DNA of 34,435 nt from an uncultured Clostridia bacterium (GCA_946186175.1 CAMHMG010000001.1:1-34435), one strand, 5' to 3'; counted from the first letter of the stretch, positions 1-8,021 are shown. Numbers and translations: made by a program. The notes: generated from the letters alone by a model not told the origin.

Positions 1-2175
1 TATCTCTCTTGTTGTAGTAACGTCGCCTCTATTGACAGGTCGATTACTGTCTATGCTATTATTATTCTTATCCTCCAAAAACTGTTTATCTTCTGTATTT
101 CCGGGCACAACCTTCACTATCTCAGTATTACTATTATCATCCTTTAATGCTCCCGAATTATTCTCTTTATTTCCAGACTCTACACTTCCTGTCTCTGTAG
201 CATTATTATCATCCTTTAATGCTCCCGAATTATTCTCTTTATTTCCGGGCTCTACACTTCCTGTCTCTGTAGCATTATCATCATCCTTTAATGCTCCCGA
301 ATTATTCTCTTTATTTTCTGACTCTACACTTCCCGTCTCTGTAGCACTATCATCACCCTTTAATGCTTCTGAATTATTCTCTGCGCTTTCCGATCCACCG
401 TTCTCTATCTCTGTATTATTACCGGCTTCTTCCTCTGTTTTTTGTGATGATATATCCCCATCGCTTTCCTGCATACCGGCATTATGATCATCATCCGTAG
501 CAGGTTGATCATCAAAAGGCAATTTGATCTCATCAACGACAGTGACCTCTTTCTCTCCTGTCTTATAATATATCCTCTCGTCCGACCGATTGACCACCAT
601 TACAGGACATATTCCAAGATAAGCAGTACATGTATTAATATGTCCGTAAACAGCCCTTACATCACCCTCAATTTCTTCCTCCAGCACATGCATATAATAT
701 CCGTCCTGAGTACTTGATGTACCAAGCCAATACGATAACCCTTTATCGTCAGAATCAGAATTTTCTTTATATTGTGAATAAGAATATGCTGTGGGATATC
801 TCCAGATCACAGCCATACTTTCCTTCTCTGTTAAAGTATTCTTTCCCTCCTGCATCCACTCACATATATCATCATATGAGGGCAGCATCAGCTTATCAGT
901 TGTTTCACCATTATATACACTATTCCCAAGTTTGCTTCCATTTTCATGAGTAGTATCCAATACTATTTGTTTTTCTGTATTAGAAAATGCATTGTTATAG
1001 AAATAATCATTAAGCCATCTTCTGATATCAGAAGAGCCCCAATATATTCCATTACGTTCCTGGCTTTCGTTATACTGACCATAATCCAATATAGAATCTG
1101 CCATCAGCACAAGCTTCGTCTCTGACGCATTCATTACCCGCCACTTAATAGGATCATTTACTTTACCTGACTTATCTGACTGTGGATAACTCCCCATTTC
1201 AACTATATCATATACGATTGTATGTCCATCATCTCCTAATGTCTCATAACGTGGTGAATCCACATTGTCTTCCACCCATACAGTATTGGCATATGGCGGG
1301 GCATACTCTGTATACGGCTTTACTACCACACTATCTGTTCTAAGAAGATTTTTTCCCAGATACTCCTTAGATACATAAACCATTGGGCATACACCTAACG
1401 TTATTCTACAAGTATCTATTGAAGAGTTTAACCATACACTCTCCTGGTTAAAACTATCATATTTATCCTGCTTTATATATCGATATATTCCATTCTGTTC
1501 TCCCGAAGTACGAACCCAGTATCCATCAAGCCCATCGGGTGATCCTCCTGCTTTTATCTGCATTAAATGTGCATATGCTGTAGCATATCTCCAATACAGC
1601 ATCTGTCGGTTATTTCTTACATAACCGGATTTTTCACCCTTATAATTCATGTTATATAATTCATTTACATCCGGCAGAAATACGGCATCTCTTACAACCT
1701 GATAATCATCACTTTCCGGGTAACCCACCACATGATCAACATAAGATAATGCCTTCTTTTCGTCAATAGAAAAAGCCTCATCTGCAAAATCCTCCATCAG
1801 CCAGGTTCTAAGTTCACAAGTATCCCAGTACTTACCGCCATTATCTACAGGGTCAAAAACTCTATAATCTAATATTGAATCTGCCCACAACAATACAGTC
1901 TGCCCGTTAACTTCCATTACTCTCCATTTGATAGGATCTTTAGTCTTTCCTGACGGATCACTTTGTGGATAAGTGCCAAATTCCACAATTTCATATTCCA
2001 TGTATTCCTGTCCGTCATCCTCCGTGACAAGCCATGGCTCTTTGAGATTGATCGGTGTAGCATTCCCGTTATCAAATGTCTCTGCAGAAGCAACACTGCC
2101 AAAGCATAAAGAGAACACCAATATAACCGCGATCAAACCACATATATAATTTTTTCTCATACGACCAATGCACAT
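1..2175 (-). CDS. Secreted protein with two DUF6273-like domains and 24-residue repeats (3' end outside window)
   Basis: The frame is open from the start to the window edge, so at least 725 residues are present and the C-terminus is missing. ATGs lie at 2190, 2175 and 2160; I chose 2175 because a GGTGG lies 7 bases upstream, but 2160 is possible. A signal peptide (basic start, hydrophobic core, cleavage near SVASA) suggests export. Two homologous domains follow, about residues 55-265 and 315-525, each opening with IVEFGTYPQSD or IVEMGSYPQSD, then DPIKWRVM, a WADSILDY-type strand and an (L/I)R.WL...F...AF block; this matches my memory of DUF6273 proteins, whose function is unknown. From about residue 560 the chain becomes Asn/Glu/Ser/Thr-rich, with 24-residue repeats containing ENNSGALKDD and ATETGSVE. 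No anchor is visible. It follows a terminator at 2294-2323, so it is probably transcribed separately. Confidence 0.85.
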   Translation of the reverse strand, partial: MCIGRMRKNYICGLIAVILVFSLCFGSVASAETFDNGNATPINLKEPWLVTEDDGQEYMEYEIVEFGTYPQSDPSGKTKDPIKWRVMEVNGQTVLLWADSILDYRVFDPVDNGGKYWDTCELRTWLMEDFADEAFSIDEKKALSYVDHVVGYPESDDYQVVRDAVFLPDVNELYNMNYKGEKSGYVRNNRQMLYWRYATAYAHLMQIKAGGSPDGLDGYWVRTSGEQNGIYRYIKQDKYDSFNQESVWLNSSIDTCRITLGVCPMVYVSKEYLGKNLLRTDSVVVKPYTEYAPPYANTVWVEDNVDSPRYETLGDDGHTIVYDIVEMGSYPQSDKSGKVNDPIKWRVMNASETKLVLMADSILDYGQYNESQERNGIYWGSSDIRRWLNDYFYNNAFSNTEKQIVLDTTHENGSKLGNSVYNGETTDKLMLPSYDDICEWMQEGKNTLTEKESMAVIWRYPTAYSYSQYKENSDSDDKGLSYWLGTSSTQDGYYMHVLEEEIEGDVRAVYGHINTCTAYLGICPVMVVNRSDERIYYKTGEKEVTVVDEIKLPFDDQPATDDDHNAGMQESDGDISSQKTEEEAGNNTEIENGGSESAENNSEALKGDDSATETGSVESENKENNSGALKDDDNATETGSVEPGNKENNSGALKDDNNATETGSVESGNKENNSGALKDDNSNTEIVKVVPGNTEDKQFLEDKNNNSIDSNRPVNRGDVTTTREI
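69..430 (-). repeat. Tandem 72-bp coding repeats (24 residues each)
   Basis: The block starting CCTTTAATGC recurs at 141, 213, 285 and 357, exactly 72 bases apart. Diverged partial copies lie on both sides (about 69-140 and 370-430). The period is a multiple of three and the copies stay in frame within the DUF6273 protein, encoding an acidic Asn/Ser/Thr-rich stalk. The central copies are nearly identical, so the copy number is probably variable between strains. Confidence 0.85.
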
Positions 2176-2293
2176 AATCAGACCACCCATATTTTAATTA
2201 CTATAATCGACATCTACAATTAATAGTTCACATTATAACACGAACTTAATAAATGTTCCATTAATTGACAAAAGCTTATAAGAATTTAAAACT

Positions 2294-2323
2294 ATAAAAA
2301 GCAAGGCACATCTACCCTGCTTT
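2294..2323 (-). terminator. Rho-independent terminator after the LytTR regulator
   Basis: Read on the minus strand, AAGCAGGG and CCTTGCTT form a stem around a loop of about 8 bases, followed by a T-run (CTTTTTATAG). It lies about 35 bases past the stop of the LytTR gene and closes the kinase/FHA signalling operon before the DUF6273 gene. Confidence 0.75.
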
Positions 2324-2355
2324 CTATAAAATATATACGTTGATATTCTGATCTA

Positions 2356-3090
2356 TTACATATTATCTCTGACATACGATCTATATCCGGATTCAAACTT
2401 CTTCTTATAGGTCTCTCCCAAAGGGATGATCGTTCCTGACTGAAGTACTATTTCATTACCATCTACTTTTTTCACGTATCTCGTATTCACTATAAAACTT
2501 CCGTGGCACCTTTCAAATAACGAGTTTAACTGCTCATACATTTTTTTGATAGAAGAGTATACTGAATAGACCTTGTTGCATGTATGAACCTCTATCATTC
2601 TGTTTTTCCTCTCTATGTACTGAACATCCACCTGACAAATAATAATATGTCTTCTTCTGTATACTAATTCCAGATACTGGTTTTTAAGCCTTTCCTCATT
2701 ATCCTTGATCAAACGGCTAATGAAATGATCCAGCCATGCCTGAGCATCAGTCTTTTTACATAGACAATAATGTGTTACATCATAGATTTGGGGAATTTCA
2801 TTATAATCATCAACAAAATACATTATCGTGCAATCCGGTAACAACTTATTGATCAACATACCAATCTGAATCCCGTCAGGTCCTGCACTTTCATAACACA
2901 TATCAAGAAACAGAATATTGTAATCAAATTCATGCTTATTAATACTTTTAATAAGCTCCTCTACTCTGCATTGCTTTACCTTTGAAATCTGCAAAGGATA
3001 CTTTTTCTTAAGTATAGTCTCAATACTATTTGCAAATAATTTATCATCAAAGCACATCATTAACTTCATTTTATCATCAATCGCTTCCAT
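2356..3090 (-). CDS. LytTR-family response regulator
   Basis: The 244-residue protein has an N-terminal receiver-like domain (about 8-128) and a C-terminal LytTR DNA-binding domain (about 147-240). In the receiver I see an acidic pair (D15, D16), the likely phospho-acceptor D63 in LFLDMCYE, the LytTR-type DGIQIG stretch and a Lys at about 112, though the usual Thr/Ser switch position looks replaced (YFVDD). The LytTR domain shows FERCHGSFIVNTRYV and IIPLGETYKKKF, typical of AgrA/LytR-type regulators that bind imperfect direct repeats upstream of target promoters. It is the last gene before a terminator and lies 108 bases after the zinc-ribbon gene, so it may also have its own promoter. No cognate histidine kinase is adjacent; the neighbours are Ser/Thr kinase and FHA genes. 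ATG 3069 is an alternative start. Confidence 0.88.
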   Translation of the reverse strand: MEAIDDKMKLMMCFDDKLFANSIETILKKKYPLQISKVKQCRVEELIKSINKHEFDYNILFLDMCYESAGPDGIQIGMLINKLLPDCTIMYFVDDYNEIPQIYDVTHYCLCKKTDAQAWLDHFISRLIKDNEERLKNQYLELVYRRRHIIICQVDVQYIERKNRMIEVHTCNKVYSVYSSIKKMYEQLNSLFERCHGSFIVNTRYVKKVDGNEIVLQSGTIIPLGETYKKKFESGYRSYVRDNM

Positions 3091-3198
3091 TTTGCCTAAT
3101 ATTCAAAATCGATTGATTCTATCACATAATCAAATAAAAATGTGTTCAATTGTTCCATAATGCAACAAAAATGTATCATATAGCAACACTTATATCGA

Positions 3199-3402
3199 TT
3201 ATCCTTTTTGCCTCTTCATCGCTTCTTTGACAGAATTGGCTAATCCCTGTTCTAATGTAACCGCCACATCATCAATAACCTCGCGTTCCATCGGTCTGCT
3301 ATCAGTATCCTGTGGCTTTTTGTCATATACTGCACAGTGCGGACACGATGCAAACTTGTCGGCATCATAATAATGTTTTTTCTTACATTGTACAAGCTTC
3401 AT
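3199..3402 (-). CDS. Small zinc-ribbon protein of a kinase/FHA cluster
   Basis: This 67-residue protein begins MKLVQCKKKHYYDADKF and continues ASCPHC, giving a C6 / H10 / C20-x2-C23 arrangement likely to bind zinc. The rest is polar and probably helical. Similar short proteins with a CxxxH-YDADKY-xSCPHC start accompany FHA, Ser/Thr kinase and phosphatase genes in Clostridia; that is recalled family knowledge, and no function is established. The start has a purine-rich GAGAGGATAAGGGT just upstream and lies 13 bases after the LytTR-FHA gene, which indicates co-transcription and possible coupling. It may be an adaptor or substrate of the upstream kinase, which is inference. Confidence 0.8.
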   Translation of the reverse strand: MKLVQCKKKHYYDADKFASCPHCAVYDKKPQDTDSRPMEREVIDDVAVTLEQGLANSVKEAMKRQKG

Positions 3403-3415
3403 ACCCTTATCCTCT

Positions 3416-4420
3416 CTATCCTAATTCAAATTTTTGTGATGACATTTCCGTACAAAATATATCTCCTGTCCTTAATTTTACTATCTCTCCATCTAATATC
3501 CTCTGCTTTTCATTTATAATAATGTTATTACCCCCTGACACATTACGCAGACTATAATTTTTGTCAGCCTGGTGGTAAATGATAACTCCCTGTTTTTCAC
3601 CAACAACATCATCATTAATAACTATATCTGAATATCTGCCATCCCTTCCAAAAATTATCTCTGCTTCAGGCTTTATTCGGAATATCACCCCATCAAGAGG
3701 TCCACCTACACCAATTATTGCTCCATATCTATTCCACTTACGCAGGCTTTTCCATATTCCACCATCACCCTGCTCATAATAATCCCGACCGACCGGGATT
3801 TTCTCGCCCTTTATTATGATATACTCCCTATGTACCTCTTCTACATACTTAGCATTTACCAGAAATGAGCGATGGCATCTCACAAATCCTTTGTCCAGCA
3901 ATTCTTTTTCAAGATCTCTTATTGTCATGTAAAAATGAATGTCCTCACTCTGACCATGCGGATATATTATCCTCTTTCTACTTTCAAAATAATTGATACG
4001 ATCCAGATCAAGCTCATAAGTTTCCTTATTGACCATAACAGTAAATGTATTTTTATCAAAAGATTTAAATTCCAGATATTTATCCATAATACTTTTGATA
4101 TTTTTTTGTTTTACAGGGTAAGTAAGTATTGCAAATGCACGATAAAATACCAATTCTTCTAAGCATTTATTCTTTGGAATAAGCAGTATCATATCTATGT
4201 TGTTATTATGCTTGTTTATTTTTTTGATGGTATTAAATGACTTATCAATATCACAAAATAGAACATCAGGTACATCATTATTGCTCTCTATTGACCTTAC
4301 CATTTCTTCACTATCCCGATAAATGTATATTATTTTGTTTACACTGTCCTTATCCTCAGATATATATTGTTTAATTCTTTCAGCCACCCTATTATCTGCA
4401 CATATCCCAATCCTTATCAT
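3416..4420 (-). CDS. Receiver-like / LytTR / FHA fusion regulator
   Basis: The 334-residue protein has three parts: a degenerate receiver (about 1-117), a LytTR DNA-binding domain (about 125-225, with VRCHRSFLVNAKYV and KIPVGRDYYE) and a C-terminal FHA-like domain (about 234-334, with IIFGRDGRYSDIVI). In the receiver D57 is kept, but the acidic pair is reduced to AD and the conserved Lys is replaced (LTYPV). The FHA domain keeps the GR turn and a GGNNIIIN element, but the usual S-R-x-H segment reads GEKQG, so phosphothreonine binding is uncertain. The gene sits 22 bases after the small FHA gene and 13 before the zinc-ribbon gene, inside the kinase operon. A LytTR domain joined to an FHA domain is unusual and suggests that kinase signalling, not only Asp phosphorylation, controls DNA binding; that is inference. 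It ends with TAG, showing TAG is a normal stop here. Confidence 0.87.
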   Translation of the reverse strand: MIRIGICADNRVAERIKQYISEDKDSVNKIIYIYRDSEEMVRSIESNNDVPDVLFCDIDKSFNTIKKINKHNNNIDMILLIPKNKCLEELVFYRAFAILTYPVKQKNIKSIMDKYLEFKSFDKNTFTVMVNKETYELDLDRINYFESRKRIIYPHGQSEDIHFYMTIRDLEKELLDKGFVRCHRSFLVNAKYVEEVHREYIIIKGEKIPVGRDYYEQGDGGIWKSLRKWNRYGAIIGVGGPLDGVIFRIKPEAEIIFGRDGRYSDIVINDDVVGEKQGVIIYHQADKNYSLRNVSGGNNIIINEKQRILDGEIVKLRTGDIFCTEMSSQKFELG

Positions 4421-4442
4421 ATACCCTCACCAATCCCATTTT

Positions 4443-4751
4443 CTACATTAGTAAAATCTGTATCCCGTCCTGACCAATGTTCAATATACTGTTTCTTTCA
4501 AATAATACAGTCTCACCATTAGGAAGTCTTCTATTGTCTGCATCATAGGTTCCGTGCTTGGATTGATCGGTTATTTTATAGCAATTTTCTTTATCATCGT
4601 ATTGTATTTTTACATGAATCCTACTTATCCATGATGATTCGATTACAAATTGACAAAAATGTACATCTCTTCCTATAACCAACTCCTCTTGGGCTTTAAG
4701 TACTATCTCAGCTCCCTTGTACTTCCCATTAAGAATTTTGATACCTCCCAA
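4443..4751 (-). CDS. Single FHA-domain protein
   Basis: The 102-residue protein is essentially one forkhead-associated domain. It shows the canonical elements VIGRDVHFCQFVI, WISRIHVKI and QSKHGTY, so the Arg, Ser, His and Gly-Thr residues that build the phosphothreonine pocket are present. The start is TTG at 4751, preceded by AAAGGAG with a 9-base spacer. No membrane segment or signal peptide is visible, so it should be cytosolic. It lies 36 bases after the low-complexity tail ORF and 22 bases before the LytTR-FHA gene. A plausible role is to bind a phosphorylated kinase, pseudokinase tail or regulator and bridge them; this is inferred from the neighbours. It ends with TAG. Confidence 0.88.
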   Translation of the reverse strand: MGGIKILNGKYKGAEIVLKAQEELVIGRDVHFCQFVIESSWISRIHVKIQYDDKENCYKITDQSKHGTYDADNRRLPNGETVLFERNSILNIGQDGIQILLM

Positions 4752-4787
4752 TTGGTATTTCTCCTTTCGTTAATTAAATCTTCGTTA

Positions 4788-5303
4788 CTAATCTTCAATA
4801 TATATTACTTCTTCCGTATCATTATTATCAGCTGATGTATCGCTATTACTTTCCGAAGCCGCCTCTGACGTTTTCTTTTTCGATTCGCTTTTCTTTTCAC
4901 TTTTCTTTTTATTGTCAGACACCTTTGCTTCGGTCTTGGTTTCTGTATCTTTATTTTTTACTGCTGTCTTTGAAGCGTTTCTATTAGTTGCTGTTGTGTT
5001 ATTAACCGATTTCTCGGTATTGATTTCGTTGGGGGAGTTTTCAATTGTTATCTCCGTAGTTATCTCAGTAGTTGTATCACTTTCACTTTTCCCTTGCTCT
5101 TTTTTATCAAGATTTGATCCTTTATCCTCTGTTGTGATCATATTGATAGCAATTCCTTTATTATCAATACTATCAAGAAGTCTCTTTTCTTTATGTATGA
5201 TCCCTTTATTCAGGTTATGATCAGATGTTTTTTTAACATATGTAAAGATAAAGTTAAGGATAGTGTCCACAACAACAAACAAACTACAGCATATACATGC
5301 CAT
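4788..5303 (-). CDS. Ser/Thr/Glu/Lys-rich tail ORF, probably the -1-frame C-terminal extension of the pseudokinase
   Basis: Read on its own this ORF has 171 residues: a hydrophobic start (about 1-23) and a long low-complexity region rich in Thr, Glu, Ser, Lys and Asn, ending EEVIYIED. Its first 94 bases overlap the 3' end of the pseudokinase gene in the -1 frame, and the ATG at 5303 lacks a good ribosome site. At 5228-5234 the pseudokinase reads TTA AAA AAA, an A_AAA_AAA heptamer. A -1 slip there leads directly into this frame (Lys-Lys, then Thr-Ser-Asp-His-Asn), giving a kinase-TM-tail protein of about 500 residues. I therefore think that only the part below 5228 is normally translated, fused to the pseudokinase. 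The Thr/Ser-rich tail would lie across the membrane. A plain homopolymer error or a fixed frameshift mutation is equally possible. Confidence 0.55.
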   Translation of the reverse strand: MACICCSLFVVVDTILNFIFTYVKKTSDHNLNKGIIHKEKRLLDSIDNKGIAINMITTEDKGSNLDKKEQGKSESDTTTEITTEITIENSPNEINTEKSVNNTTATNRNASKTAVKNKDTETKTEAKVSDNKKKSEKKSESKKKTSEAASESNSDTSADNNDTEEVIYIED

Positions 5304-6289
5304 CCATTAATCTTTTTTGTTATTACATTGCTTTTATCTTTATGAAGTTCATCAAGAAAATCCGATATCGTCAGTGTTCTTTCTGTTATATCGGTACATA
5401 AAGCATGCATTAATGCATCTTCCGCTTCGTCATCTATCTCAATCCCATATTGAGAGGGTCTTCGCAACAAATCTTCTTTAGACCTTGATACAGCCTCTTT
5501 GGGTGTAACACCTGTTATACACTTATACATTGTGGCAGCCAATGCATATACATCCGTCCATGCCCCCTGATTTCCGGAACTCATATACTGTTCTGCAGGT
5601 GAAAAACCCGGATCTATAATAACTGATAAACTCTTGGTAGCAATAGCTGATGCATTTCTTGCAGCCCCGAAATCTGTAAGTTTAGCTTTACCATCTCCGT
5701 CAATAAATATTGTGTCGGGGGATATATTTCTATGAATCAAACCTTCCGAGTGTATCTTGATCAGTGATATTGCCACCGGCTCCAACAAATTGATGGTTTC
5801 TTCCACCGGTAACTTTCCTTTTTCAAATATATAATCCGACAGACTTCGTCCACTTACTGCCTCCATAATCTGATATGCCGTATTATTATCTTGAAATACA
5901 TCATATATTCTTGTTATTCCGTCAATATTACGAAACCTGGCAAGTTTTTTTGCCTCTCCTATAAATGCCTTCAGACCATCTTCATAAGGCATTTGAAATT
6001 CTTTAGAATACAGATCAACACTTATTAAATCTTTGCCTCTTACCGCATACTCTAATGGAAAAAATTCTTTAATGGCAATTGTTTGTTGAAGAATCTTATC
6101 AAACCCTGAATATATGATGCTATCTCCTCTATACTCTTCCGAAACACCAATAAAATATCTGTTTTCCAACCATGTACCGGGTGTAATATGATAAGATTCT
6201 CTTTTATTGTCAAATGGATTCCGCCCACAACTTGGACACTTTATCTGAGATTCCACAATCTCCTGCATGCAGTAAAAACAACGTTTCAT
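5210..6289 (-). CDS. Zinc-ribbon Ser/Thr kinase-like protein, predicted pseudokinase, one TM segment
   Basis: The 359-residue protein has an N-terminal zinc ribbon (C4, C7, C18, C21), a kinase fold (about 45-315) and a TM segment near the C-terminus (about 331-353). The ATP-site Lys (IAIKEFFP, K74) and DFG (206-208) are present, but the catalytic loop reads HRNISPDT: the HRD Asp is Asn at 188 and the metal-binding Asn is Thr at 193. The Gly-rich loop is also replaced (VSEEYRGDSIIYSG). Two lost catalytic positions mean it is probably inactive in phosphotransfer, although it may still bind nucleotide. It aligns almost position for position with the active kinase encoded just upstream, so it looks like a diverged duplicate acting as a partner or scaffold. 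I start at ATG 6289, matching the paralogue's MRCYRCM start; an in-frame GTG at 6307 would add six residues. Confidence 0.88.
   Translation of the reverse strand: MKRCFYCMQEIVESQIKCPSCGRNPFDNKRESYHITPGTWLENRYFIGVSEEYRGDSIIYSGFDKILQQTIAIKEFFPLEYAVRGKDLISVDLYSKEFQMPYEDGLKAFIGEAKKLARFRNIDGITRIYDVFQDNNTAYQIMEAVSGRSLSDYIFEKGKLPVEETINLLEPVAISLIKIHSEGLIHRNISPDTIFIDGDGKAKLTDFGAARNASAIATKSLSVIIDPGFSPAEQYMSSGNQGAWTDVYALAATMYKCITGVTPKEAVSRSKEDLLRRPSQYGIEIDDEAEDALMHALCTDITERTLTISDFLDELHKDKSNVITKKINGWHVYAVVCLLLWTLSLTLSLHMLKKHLIIT
5228..5234 (-). other. A7 run forming an A_AAA_AAA slippery heptamer
   Basis: Seven A's on the minus strand sit in the pseudokinase frame as TTA AAA AAA CAT, five codons before its TGA stop. 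This is a classic -1 slippery arrangement, and slipping joins the pseudokinase to the open frame running to 4788. I see no clear downstream pseudoknot by eye, so the run could also be a mutational or sequencing indel. Confidence 0.5.
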
Positions 6290-6322
6290 CCTATATTCTT
6301 TCTCCACAATCAGATTTACCTA

Positions 6323-7420
6323 TTACCAACCTTGAGTATATATATACACAAATACTATAAGCATGACAGGTAAGATGAGGAATATTGCTGCTACTATTCT
6401 TTTTTTTCTCTCTCTTATTTCATTTTTTTTTTTTACTGAAACTAATGAAACAACTTTTTTCTTCTCTAATACTTCCAGCAGCTCTTCTGCATTTTTAAAC
6501 CTGTCCTCAACATCTAACATCATCAATTTCATAACTGCATTATTAATATAATCCGGAATTACATTATCCAGAGCATCAATATACTCCTTTGGCTGTTTTA
6601 TATGATCATTCTTAAGTCTTCCTATTGACTCCATCGGAACGACACCGGTCAAGGCCCGATAAAAAGTAGCTCCTAAAGCATATAGATCTGTCCATGGACC
6701 TTGCTCCTCTTTAATTCCGTACTGCTCGGGTGGTGCATATCCAACTTTAACAATTGCTTTTGCCACGCCTTCCGACGGAAGCACAAGTCTTGCGGCACCA
6801 AAATCCAATAACTTAACTTTTCCATTACTACACAAAAAAATATTGTCAGGACTAATATCTCTATGAAGGATTCTCTCTTTATGCAATGACTTCAATCCAT
6901 TTGCAATCGATTGTATAACCCACAGACAATCGTTTACTGACATTCTTCCGTCATTGACATCAAGATACTGCTTTAAAGACAATCCTTCTAAATATTCCAT
7001 AACAATATATGCTGTCTGATTAAGTTCATAATAATTATAAACATTAACTATATTTTCATGCTTTGAAAATTTGGCCAAAGTTCTGGCTTCTGCCATAAAA
7101 CGATATAAACCTGATCTATATTCCCGCTCATTCTCTTTAATATTTACATAAACTTCTCTTCCTGTTTCAGCCCTTCTGACCATGCCACGAGGAAAATATT
7201 CTTTAACCGCTACAACAACATCCAACATTGTATCATAAGCTTTATATATTATCCCAAAGCCTCCACAGCCCAACGCCACTCCTATATAATAACGATCAAG
7301 AAGCATTGTTCCTGCCGCAAGATAATTACTGTTATTGTCTTTTCCATCGACAATATTGCCACAATGCGGACAGACATCATATTCACTTGGATATTCTTTC
7401 ATACAGCGATAACAGCGCAA
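6323..7420 (-). CDS. Zinc-ribbon Ser/Thr protein kinase, membrane-anchored (predicted active)
   Basis: The 365-residue protein has a zinc ribbon (C3, C6, C17, C20), a eukaryotic-type Ser/Thr kinase domain (about 40-310) and a C-terminal TM helix (about 340-361) followed by a few residues, so the kinase domain is cytoplasmic. All catalytic motifs are visible: GCGGFGIIYK loop, K73 in AVKEYFP, helix-C Glu in MAEARTL, HRDISPDN (H186-R187-D188, N193), DFG (206-208) and GYAPPEQYG. It lacks the extracellular PASTA domains of PknB/PrkC. The start is TTG at 7420, preceded by AAAGGA with an 8-base spacer. It is the first gene of the operon with the pseudokinase, FHA, LytTR-FHA and LytTR genes, and these are its likely substrates or readers. 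No PP2C phosphatase is seen in the window. Confidence 0.93.
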   Translation of the reverse strand: MRCYRCMKEYPSEYDVCPHCGNIVDGKDNNSNYLAAGTMLLDRYYIGVALGCGGFGIIYKAYDTMLDVVVAVKEYFPRGMVRRAETGREVYVNIKENEREYRSGLYRFMAEARTLAKFSKHENIVNVYNYYELNQTAYIVMEYLEGLSLKQYLDVNDGRMSVNDCLWVIQSIANGLKSLHKERILHRDISPDNIFLCSNGKVKLLDFGAARLVLPSEGVAKAIVKVGYAPPEQYGIKEEQGPWTDLYALGATFYRALTGVVPMESIGRLKNDHIKQPKEYIDALDNVIPDYINNAVMKLMMLDVEDRFKNAEELLEVLEKKKVVSLVSVKKKNEIRERKKRIVAAIFLILPVMLIVFVYIYTQGW

Positions 7421-7491
7421 TTAATCATTCCTTTAACTATCAATGTAATTAAAAACACAAAATGTATACTGTCAGTCGACATAAATATATT

Positions 7492-7519
7492 ATCATAGCT
7501 TTTACCATATTTCTACCAA
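7492..7519 (-). promoter_or_regulatory. Candidate promoter of the kinase operon
   Basis: On the minus strand TTGGTA (7519-7514) and TATGAT (7497-7492) are separated by 16 bases, a reasonable sigma-A pair about 70 bases upstream of the kinase TTG start. The surroundings are very AT-rich, so a chance match cannot be excluded. Confidence 0.4.
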
Positions 7520-7586
7520 ATATTTTGCAAGGATAGACTTTAATTTTGCACGGTCATATCAATTTGTGTATAATCATCGGTCACTC

Positions 7587-8021
7587 TCACTTGAAATTCA
7601 CCGGAACATCATAAAGCTCACATTTAACCGCAATCCATGGGTAGCTGACCATTCCGTCGTCAAGGGTTGTCGTCTCCTTTGTTGTCAGATCCGTATCCAC
7701 AAATATTGCATTTTCAGTGAGATACAGTTCTGACATAACCACGTTAAGATCAATCCTGTCCTGTGCCCCATATCCCACTACTATGTACAGATAATCATTG
7801 GTGCGATAGGTGAACTTAAATGGTTCCTTTTTCTTTTTATTAATTAAATTTATCAATTCATGTGGCAGCCTGCTCTCATCACACACTGTGTAATCAAGGT
7901 CCTTTAACTTTTCCTCACTGGTTTTATCAAGTTTACAGCCCGTAAGTGCTGACAGCAGAAAAATCATATATATTGCCGCATAGATTATCAATCTTCTTTT
8001 TTTCTTACACAACAACTTCAT
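7587..8021 (-). CDS. Small predicted lipoprotein
   Basis: The 144-residue protein starts with a Lys/Arg-rich segment, a hydrophobic stretch and a lipobox (LSALTGC, Cys at 29), so it should be lipid-anchored outside the membrane. The mature part contains FTYRTNDYLYIVVGYGA and a Thr-rich stretch (TTKETTTLDDG). The strand pattern is faintly reminiscent of PrcB-type protease-inhibitor domains, but I would not assign it. The start is ATG 8021 with a weak GGATGTGATG upstream. It lies 30 bases after a possible 41-residue ORF and 166 bases before the kinase operon, whose likely promoter falls in that gap. I do not recognise a specific family. Confidence 0.75.
   Translation of the reverse strand: MKLLCKKKRRLIIYAAIYMIFLLSALTGCKLDKTSEEKLKDLDYTVCDESRLPHELINLINKKKKEPFKFTYRTNDYLYIVVGYGAQDRIDLNVVMSELYLTENAIFVDTDLTTKETTTLDDGMVSYPWIAVKCELYDVPVNFK

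Noticed and set aside
32..487. 151-residue plus-strand reading frame rich in Phe/Leu/Ser repeats
   Set aside because: It is the antisense shadow of the 72-bp repeats in the DUF6273 gene, which has a signal peptide and domain motifs in the opposite frame.
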